A DNA stretch of 64,000 nucleotides from Loripinus fragilis (taxonomy: Eukaryota; Mollusca; Bivalvia; Lucinida; Lucinidae): contig OZ026524.1 in assembly GCA_964019695.1 (NCBI GenBank), forward strand, positions 24,635,656 to 24,699,655, written 5' to 3'. A program made the position numbers and the translations under genes. The notes under the pieces are model-generated. The model searched no databases. It was given only the letters and a program-made list of their open reading frames with translations, and was not told the DNA's origin. Positions 56,903 through 64,000 of the stretch are shown here, one piece after another. The first letter of the stretch is position 1. Each line of letters opens with the position of its first letter.

Positions 56903-58300
56903 TTAACAACCACCAGGATCCCATGGCCATTTCCCTCCATCTTCAATTTTCTGAAATGATTGAACATTTACTGAATTGCTGTACGCCCTGGTGCTGTCAA
57001 CTAACACAGAGAGGCCATCCTGCCAAGTATCATCGACTGAGCCATACTGCCAAGTATCATCAACTGAAACTGAAGAAGCAGTACAAACTGGAAACACTTT
57101 GGCCACCAGCTGTTTCTGTCCTAGCCTAGTTAAACTATTCGTAACATTTACAAAGCACACCTTTGGCTTTGACCCTGCTGAGTGTAATGACCTTGGTACG
57201 ATCACATCCAAATCTCCTTCTGGCTCAATGATATAATCGGTTAATAGGTCAGAGATCTTACACTGCCGTTTTAGGACTGAGTTCGGTGGCATTTTAACAG
57301 TTGTCTCTATTGTAACCTTTTTAACTTGGCTTTCCTTACTAGTGCCCATCCTTTCTACTTCTATGGGCACCTTCTGTCCTTTTCCCCTGAAATCAAGGCA
57401 CCTGTCATTCAGCTTAATGTCTACTCCATGCCTTAGCATGAAATCTAGACCCAACAGCATATCATCTTGGATCGGGGCCACATAAACTGCCTCGGGGAAG
57501 GTGATTTCCCCCAGCTTCAGGGTCACTGGACCTACAACAAAACCATCCATCCTCAGGTCCCGCCCTGCGGTGTGGAGAATAACTTTCTTCAGATATGGCG
57601 GTGTAGGCTGCAGCTCCCTGAAAATACTGTCTGAAATAATTGTCACGTCTGCTGCAGTGTCTATGACAGCCAGAAGTTTAACATCTTGCAAACTAACTGG
57701 AACACTCAATATTGAAGAAGAAGGAAGCTGACAAATGGTGATATCTTCCCACGTGCTCATGGAATCTGAGCCAGGATCCTGTTCTTCTCCAGCTGGGTTA
57801 CCTAACTGATCTGCAAGAGAACTATTATGATTAGTATTACAAGTTACCTCGGAGTCTAGCTCCAGTTGATTAGTATCATTATCAGTACGGGACTCTATTT
57901 CATTCTCCGTCCCTTCTGGATACATCGCTTCTTGTCGGACCTGTAATATAAATGATTTCTGATCAACCTTTTTACTGGTGGATGTAGCCTCGGAACATAG
58001 TTCCTGTTTATTGCTACGCATTGGGGACGCTGTAATATTTTCTCTCTGTTCTTTTTCAACTTCTGTACTTTGTCCCTGAAACTGAAGAGAGACGTTTAGG
58101 CTACCAACTAACTCAAGCTTCATTTTTGACGAAGCCTCGGAGCTTAGCTCCAGCTTATTGCTACTAATTTGAGATGCTGTCTGTGCTTGATCAACTTCCG
58201 TACTTTTCCCCTGAAATTGATAAGCTTTAAGATTAGTGACTAACTCAAATTCGTTCTCTAGAGTAGCCTCGGAGCTTAGCTCCTGCTTATTGCTACTACT
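56903..58300 (-). pseudogene. Retroviral-like aspartic protease region of the LTR element
   Basis: The frame is open from just after TAG 58301-58303 to 56903. After a repeat-rich acidic part, residues near the middle read LLAVIDTAADVTIIS, the retropepsin active site with DTA where DTG is usual, and later DDMLLGLDFMLRHG, the second conserved block. It continues with MPPNSVLKRQCK and DYIIEPEGD, typical of the Gypsy region between protease and RT, then stops. A short duplication (SVDDTWQ twice) lies near its end. The protease would cut the gag polyprotein; the Gly-to-Ala change may impair it. Confidence 0.85.
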
Positions 58301-58440
58301 CTATGAGGTCATCGGCACTTGATCAACTTCCGTACTTTGTTCCTGAAATTGAAAAGCTTTAAGATTATTGACCGGCTCAAGTTTATTCTCTGATGTAGCC
58401 TCGGAGCTTAGCTCATGCTTATTGCTACTTATTTGGGACG
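57988..58440 (-). repeat. Coding tandem repeat, ~44-49 codons, about four copies
   Basis: The plus-strand landmark CCTCGGAGCTTAGCTCC recurs at 57988, 58135, 58268 and 58399 (147, 133 and 131 bp apart). In the protein sense it gives NKxELSSEAT followed by QFQxxSTEVDQ. The in-frame TAG at 58301 lies where other copies have Gln. Confidence 0.8.
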
Positions 58441-60332
58441 AGGTCGTTTGCTCCATCCCTGTTATACTTGAGCTCTCTTGCTTTTTCTGGTAGTATGAGT
58501 CCCCTGTATTCGTTTCTAACTGCACAGTGCTTAGATCTCCATCAAGACTCATGGATGGATTCCAAGCTGAATACGGCTGGATCTGCATCTCTTTGAAAGT
58601 TCGGTCAATCCATTCTTCATCCTCATATATAGTGCTGGGTATTTCCTTATTTAGTGGCAAGGTTCCAAACAGCTTGCCATACATGAAGTCGATGTAGTCT
58701 TCATAGTTTTCAAGACTCTCACTTTTATCTCTTGACCCGAGCTCTAATGATCCCATGCTATCCCACCAGAAATCCGTGATCTCGGATTTTGACTCCTGAA
58801 TCTCTGGGTGAATTTCAGAGCTATTGCCTTGGACCAACTGCAGCTCTGTAGGTTCAGGCCAAAGTAGTTCCTCAGCCTCTTCAGCTGACATGCTGTTTCT
58901 ATGAACTTTCTGCATGCCTTTCCCTTTTTCTGGGAATGGTAACAGGCTAACAATGCTTGGCCATTGTTTTGCGGGTAGTTCCCTGGCCGATTTCCTGGAC
59001 TTACTTTTTAGAGGTACAAGTCCCTCTTCCTTATTTTTGGCAATATTTTTCTCGGACTTGAGTCCTTTATCTTGTTTTGTTTTACTAGAAAGGCATATCT
59101 CTTCAAACTCAATTTGGTGCTCTGAGTATGAACTGTCATGACAAGAACCCTGGTGTAATACACCTCTGCCAATCTGACTTTCGCGGGACTCCCCATTTTG
59201 TTCAGCCACTGGTGGAATCTGAAAAGAAACAAACTGCTCTTTCGTGTCCAGTGTGTCACAAGGTAAATGCTCGAGGCATGCCACCTCTTCCAGGGCTGGA
59301 ACACCTCTACTCAACATTTCACCATTCTGGAATGGGCTGTGCACCATAGCATTATCCCCTGAAAAATCAAATGACGAATATGTGTCATCGTTAGAACCTC
59401 TGTAGCTTATAAACATTCCCTGACTTTGCCAAAAGGGTTCCCGAAATGATGTCAGGTGCTGTGTGCCCACAGCTTGAGTGTGATATGCAGATGGCTGATA
59501 ACAAGTATTCTGAGAATTAGGTGTGGATGTGTAGGAGCAGACTATATCAAATGTTCTTTGGTGATGGAACTGGTTAAATTGTGGATCAATGAGATCCTGT
59601 GATTCCATGTGCTTTTCCATTTGCATGATCAAATCATAATATGGGAGGTTGGGTACAAGTTCATTCAGATAAGCTAGGTAATCTGCTGCTTTCGCTTGCA
59701 AAGCATATTTCAAATTTGACTTACACTCCTGTGAAGACCAATGCTTGTCTTTTGCATAATGCTCAAATTTACGATAAAAGTCTGACCACTTTGATTTGGA
59801 TGGGTCAAAAGACAGGTATTTCGGCAATAATTGGAAGTTGGTGTTTTGGTCTGTGTAGTTGCTTCGTGAGTTTGGTGCATGTGTATGGTTTGTGAATTCC
59901 GGTTGAAACTCATTCTGAAAATGTGTATTAAATGGTGTTGATAGCTGAGGATGACTGATTTGTTGATAATCGGGTTGTGCATCCCAAACAGACTGGAATG
60001 TAGACTGATTTAATGACTCCCCACTTGGTATGTAACTGTGATTTGGCTGATAACCCGGGCTTAAAGCCCCAATAGGAGTGGCTGATTGGGTACTCCCTAA
60101 CCCTGACGGACTGTGTCCTGGTGAAGCCTCTATGGGATAAAATGAATATCCCTGTGACGGGCAGTGCCCAAATGTTGTCTGTGACTGGTAGTGCCCAGAT
60201 AATGACAGCCCTCCATCCAGAACATGTCCAACTCTCCTCCAGTCTAAAGCTGTGAACCTCGGGCATTCTCCCCATGTTGGTTGAAAAGAGGAAGGGAAGT
60301 GTCCTGATGAATTCCATGGATCTGCATCTTAA
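58301..60332 (-). pseudogene. Gag-like frame of the LTR element
   Basis: The frame has no stop from about 60332 to TAG 58301-58303, but no in-frame ATG is visible at its 5' end. The N-terminal part is rich in Ser, Pro, Gln and Tyr. The gag domain begins near 59827 (LSFDPSKSKWSDFYRKFEHY), with WSSQECKSNLKYALQAKAA and then MQMEKHMESQ, a pattern seen in Ty3/Gypsy gag capsid regions. No CCHC zinc knuckle is seen. The C-terminal third is acidic and ends in ~45-residue repeats that continue past the TAG into the protease frame. Confidence 0.75.
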
Positions 60333-60553
60333 CAGAACTGTGACATCATGGAAATGGAAAGGTCCTGCTTTTAGAAACTAGAGCAGCAATTAATGTAGAG
60401 ACAATTTATCAAATTCTTCATTAGAAATTTAGCCAGCCTTTAATTGTTTTTGTTTTTAATATTGGCCGAAATAGATAATCAAGAAAACTTAGAAATTGTG
60501 AAGAAATGATTTGGTTAATGAAAGCCGAAAACAGTGAAGCTGATTACGTGTGG

Positions 60554-60630
60554 CGACGTGTTGACTTGGGGACGTTCTCCAATAAAATTATCAGTGCGCC
60601 GACGTGTTGACTTGGGGACGTTTTATCTAA
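60554..60630. repeat. 46-bp direct duplication in LTR element leader
   Basis: CGACGTGTTGACTTGGGGAC occurs at 60554 and again at 60600, between the 5' LTR and the gag frame. Confidence 0.85.
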
Positions 60631-60678
60631 TAAAAATTATGTCTCCTTTTCTCCCTCCTTTATTTCTTTATATAAAAA

Positions 60679-60870
60679 AGAGAAATAGGAATATACCTCT
60701 CCTACATAGGTCTGTGACTTGTGTAGACCCGGCACTAAGCTGGTACAGAAGGAATTTGTCCTCTGCAATAGCTACCATGTGCCTTTAGTCTAATAGTCCA
60801 TCTTCGTCTAGCTGTACGGCTGTCATGCGTCTTCCAGACTGGTCGCACCATCTAACCCAATTTTACCATA
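60679..60870 (-). repeat. 5' LTR (minus-strand sense)
   Basis: Near-identical to 56170-56364. On the minus strand it starts TATGGTAAAATTGGG. The inner edge (CTATTTCTCTTTTTTATA) differs from the 3' copy (CTATTTCTCTACA), so the exact LTR border is uncertain by a few bases. A clear tRNA primer binding site was not found next to it. Confidence 0.85.
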
Positions 60871-60875
60871 ATATT

Positions 60876-60955
60876 CTACACCTTTATGATTTATGGAAGA
60901 ATTATGATGAGAAGAAGGAAATATCAGCAGTGCTGGCAAATATCCCAAAACCAAA
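60876..60955 (+). CDS. Right part of the split host exon
   Basis: Directly after the second ATATT the frame reads LHLYDLWKNYDEKKEISA, then VLANIPKPK, and ends at AA|GTAAGTACTC, a strong 5' splice site. With the left part (56146-56169) it makes a 104-nt exon with no stop. The charged, helical-looking text and the consensus donor support a real exon. A gene carrying this insertion in its exon would be disrupted. Family unknown. Confidence 0.6.
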
Positions 60956-61244
60956 GTAAGTACTCTCAAGAACCCTGTGGGACAGTTTTAAGTGAGGCAT
61001 CAATTGGCTAACATTGAATTTGACTTAATGGTTTAATCCAGATTTTATCTCACCTGAACCAAAGACTCAAGTGAGGTATTAGTATGGCAACAGTCAATAG
61101 TCTGTCCAATGTCGTCCTCCATTTACATTTACAAAGAATAAAAATGTCAGGTGGCCAAATGAGATCAAATTTCATGTAAAACACGGGTTTAGGTAAACAA
61201 AATTTTTCAGCACAAATTCTATATATTTGTTTAATCATCATTTT
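60956..61244. other. Probable intron, nothing recognised
   Basis: Non-coding sequence follows the splice donor at 60956. No further exon of the same gene was found before the window ends. Confidence 0.5.
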
Positions 61245-61325
61245 GAGCATATCTTTTGGGTGCCCAAAAGAACCGTCTCATTGAGACGTTTTTTTTTGAG
61301 TACCCACAGCATATGTTTTGGTTGA
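61245..61325. repeat. GAGACGGTTCTTTTGAGT hairpin family, copy 3
   Basis: GGGTGCCCAAAAGAACCGTC and TCATTGAGACG followed by a T run and TTTGAGTACCCACAGCATAT form the hairpin. Confidence 0.75.
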
Positions 61326-61832
61326 GAAATAAGAAAAATTAATATTTTTTTGGTTCCATACTCTTAACAAAAGGCTGAAAAATTATTAGGTAGAAGAAAA
61401 GGCTGCATAAACTTTCAAGGACTGATTGGATTGGAACTCTGATTGTAGTGATTGCCATGGCAACGTACAGCTCCTAAGATTTATAATGGGATAAACTTTA
61501 AAAATCTTCTTCTCTGAAATCATGAGGTGCTTCAGTATGTAGCAAATTAGCAATGTCTAGTGGTCCCATATATAAACTATAATTGTCAGAGAATCTGACT
61601 ATAGCCCAGCTGCAGTGCTTTGCATGCAGCAAAAGGCCAGAGTTTCTCAGGATATTGAGTGGTAACGTAATTCTGACATCAATCAAGGGCCAGATAGGCC
61701 AGTACATTTAGCCGAAAATGACCCTTAACCCACAACTAATTCCTTGAGAAATGTTATCAACAGTTTTAGTATCAGGAAGGTGTCCTGTTTTATAGAAAAA
61801 AGTCCTCAAAAAATTCCGAGGGAAAATGGTAT

Positions 61833-61863
<31 letters not shown>

Positions 61864-62079
61864 GGAAAAAATACGAAAAATCGCTGAAAACAAGCAATTA
61901 ATATCATGTTAATGGTACCATAGGATCTAATTTGACCTACCTTGCAACCCGAGGACAAGTTTCCATGGGTGTTGAATTGCTCATTGGAACCCCAGTCATG
62001 CTAAAAAAATGTGTACCCCCAAAAAGCTTATATTAGCTATGTCTAAATGCATGGTTTCCATAGCAACCCATAATGCTTT
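61326..62079. other. No gene; poly-T/poly-G tract
   Basis: Bases 61831-61862 are about 12 T followed by about 20 G. Bases 61430-61490 contain TGATTGCCATGGCAACGTAC, similar in style to 15815-15835. No coding signal. Confidence 0.5.
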
Positions 62080-62940
62080 CTCCTAAATGGGGGTATACAT
62101 ACAAAAACAACCATATCTCAGCTGCTTCTCAGTCTAGACTACTAATCTTGGTACCAAATTAAAGCCTAGGCATAGACCTTTCATTACATGGTCAGATATG
62201 CAAATTTTCTAATTTGAATATTCTTGAATATGAATGAGAACTTTAAAATATGGGAAAATTGGAAAAAATACCTGTAGGTTAACTGATTTCTGCCCAAAAA
62301 CATCACTGATGTACATTGTATGTTGTTATATCATAAGTGATACAATTTGACAAGGTCTTTCATCTGGTGGTTCTAGATGTAAACTATCCCATTTGCATAT
62401 TCATGAATATTTATGAAAACTTGAAAAATGGACTGTCCAGTATGCAATTTTCTCATTTGAGTATTCATGAATATTTACGAAAACCTGAGAAATAGAGAGA
62501 AAACTCAGGAAAAATGGGGTATACAACTCAGCTACTTATTGCACTAGTATACAAAACTGGTACCAAATTAATGCTGAGACAAAGCTCTTCTACTCTAGTT
62601 AAATATGTAAATTACCTACTTGTCATATCCATCAATATTAATGAAAATTGTAGAAGTAAGAGAAAATTTGTAAAAAGAAAAAAAACAGAAAAAAAGGCGT
62701 GATAAACTCATATCTCAGAATTCTTTTACCCGCTTGTTCAACACTCTAATGACTTAATTTATATATTCACGGATATCAATGAAATATTGAAAGTAATAGA
62801 CAAATCTCAGAAAAATAAGTGGGTATGTTTTCAAAATTACTCATATCGCAGCTGCTAGATGCCCTAAATAACCAAACTCGGCTCTTAATTGATGCTTAGA
62901 CATAGTCCTTATACCATGTGGTTCAACATATTGATCTAAT
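62080..62940. repeat. Strongly diverged tandem repeat
   Basis: ATATCTCAGCTGCTTC-like motifs occur near 62111, 62523, 62710 and 62843. CTAATTTGAATATTC/CATTTGCATATTCATGAATA-like motifs occur between them. Units look ~130-210 bp and have decayed. No ORF of interest. Confidence 0.5.
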
Positions 62941-62941
62941 T

Positions 62942-63105
62942 TTATTTAAGAAATTAATTTGATTTTTTTTGGAAGGTTCATGGAATCATGAATACTGTGG
63001 GTCTCTTGTAAAGTAAGTAAAGCCCAAACCTTTGGGCTTCACGTTAACTTTGCTAGAGACCAGAAGTAGTCATGGTTCCATGAACCTTCCAAAATTGAAT
63101 TTATT
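62942..63105. mobile_element. Hairpin MITE, ~164 bp
   Basis: GGAAGGTTCATGGAATCATG and CATGGTTCCATGAACCTTCC are inverted repeats, flanked by matching AATTAATTTG and CAAAATTGAATT. GGTCTCTTG and TAGAGACC also pair, around an AAAGCCCAAACCTTTGGGCTT centre. Confidence 0.8.
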
Positions 63106-63264
63106 ACTTATTTTTACATTTTATATTATCAGTCAAGTATCAGTTTTCAATTTCACCTAGCTTGGCTTGTTTTCCAAATATTTTGAATTAAATCAGACAT
63201 AACGGAGGGTTTAGAATAATCAAAATGCTAAATATCCGCGCTTAACGTCATGGTGATGCGTGTT

Positions 63265-63450
63265 CAACGCAGAGTTAGGGTAATCGTAATCTGTAATTAG
63301 GATTACTTGTAATCGATTACTTTTTTCAGTAATCATAAAGTAATCTGTAATCATGGATTTTTATGATTACCAGTTATCGTAATGTAATTGATTATATTGC
63401 AAAATAGCCTGTAATCATGATTACTTTACGATAACTTTATGATTAATTTT
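63265..63450. repeat. GTAATC / GATTAC degenerate repeat
   Basis: GTAATC and GATTAC recur on both strands (for example TACTTGTAATCGATTAC and CTGTAATCATGATTACTTTA), giving many self-complementary segments. No ORF. Confidence 0.8.
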
Positions 63451-63689
63451 GTTTGTTTTTTTTACAAAAAAAACCCTGTTAAAACTGTACGAGCAAAAGA
63501 TCAGAGAGAATAATGGATGTTTGAAACAAGGAATGTGAAAATGTGAATATGCTACCAACAATAGATCAAAGATATTAAAGTCTGTTTGGAAGTTAATTAC
63601 TTTAGTACTTGAAATAAGTATGGAATTTTTCATTTTTTTTTATTTTTTTTTTACCTGGCAGTAAAAATTTCAATAAAAGATGTATTTCA

Positions 63690-64000
63690 GCCCCTAAAGA
63701 TTTTTCATATCTTAACAAATAGTCCAGACCCTGATGAAATGCCACCTTATGTTGCATTTCACCCAGGAGACAGTTTGCAAAAAAATGTCTGTTCTGTATG
63801 CAGCAATGAAAGGGCTAGTAGATTAAGGTGCTACCTGCTAGTGACAACTTTTTTCGTCTGCTGATAGCCTATGCAAACCAAATGGACTCAATAAGGTCCA
63901 ACAAAATCTGAATTCAAACTAATTGATACTGATTGTTCATACCTTAACAAATAGGTCAGACCCTGATGAAATGTCTCCTTATGTTGCATTTCACATGGGA
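63690..64000 (+). repeat. Direct repeat, period ~235-240 bp, cut by window end
   Basis: CTTAACAAATAGTCCAGACC, then CTGATGAAATGCCACC and TTATGTTGCATTTCACCC, recur about 235 bp on, at the window edge, with few changes. It may be the start of a tandem array continuing outside. Confidence 0.7.

Larger units (their letters stand above)
56170..60870 (-). mobile_element. LTR retrotransposon, gag-protease only, minus strand
   Basis: Direct repeats of about 193 bp (56170-56364 and 60679-60870) flank a gag-like and protease frame on the minus strand. ATATT lies immediately outside both ends (56165-56169 and 60871-60875), a 5-bp target duplication. A purine-rich tract precedes the 3' LTR. The gag and protease style (DTAADVTIIS, LLGLDFM) fits Ty3/Gypsy. 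No RT, RNase H or integrase is present; only ~540 bp separates the protease frame from the 3' LTR. It therefore resembles a non-autonomous TR-GAG-type element, or an element that lost pol. Confidence 0.85.

Noticed and set aside
56923..57236. Plus-strand ORFs over the protease region
   Set aside because: They are shadows of the minus-strand gag-protease frame.

Overview
This is eukaryotic DNA, most likely from a bivalve mollusc. No long intact gene is visible. The window is a mosaic of decayed LINEs, one LTR retrotransposon, many inverted-repeat (MITE-like) elements, 160-200 bp tandem arrays and microsatellites. The bivalve call is an inference. It rests on the style of the repeats: pearl-like elements with ~160 bp tandem cores, hairpins pairing GATCAG with CTGATC around a GCATATGC or CGCGCA centre, CCGT microsatellites at element ends, and a LINE carrying a 2A-like motif. 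Nothing resembles bacterial operons, rRNA or a CRISPR array.

Layout: 1-2.8 kb is a plus-strand LINE (A) broken by frameshifts, followed by CAT and CTAT/CCAC simple repeats. 6.2-11.6 kb is a nearly complete minus-strand LINE (B) with ORF1 and ORF2, interrupted by another insert. 11.9-13.0 kb is a 1.07 kb element with ~80 bp inverted ends. 13.8-15.6 kb is a foldback element next to LINE C, whose RT core has been replaced. 15.6-18.7 kb is a tandem array with a strict 177/161 bp alternation. 23.9-26.9 kb is a young, 5'-truncated minus-strand LINE (D). 27.2-28.8 kb is a pearl-like array. 28.85-35.6 kb is an AT-rich, gene-free stretch bounded by two nested inverted-repeat pairs. 37.9-38.3 kb is the 5' piece of LINE E with the 2A-like motif. 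43.0-45.4 kb is a ~200 bp tandem array split by a 1.05 kb transposon with a 4 bp target duplication. 47.6-50.9 kb is bounded by ~55 bp inverted repeats and holds candidate exons. 51.4-55.2 kb is dense in hairpin elements and contains one well-formed plus-strand exon. 56.17-60.87 kb is a minus-strand LTR retrotransposon with a gag-protease frame and no reverse transcriptase. 61-64 kb holds hairpins and degraded repeats.

The host gene signal is thin but interesting. An 80-nt exon at 53039-53118 and an exon split by the LTR element (56146-56169 plus 60876-60955) share strand, compatible phase and good splice signals. They look like consecutive exons of one unidentified gene, the second broken by the retrotransposon insertion. 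Everything else coding is transposon-derived. All calls come from reading the sequence; no alignment or database search was run.
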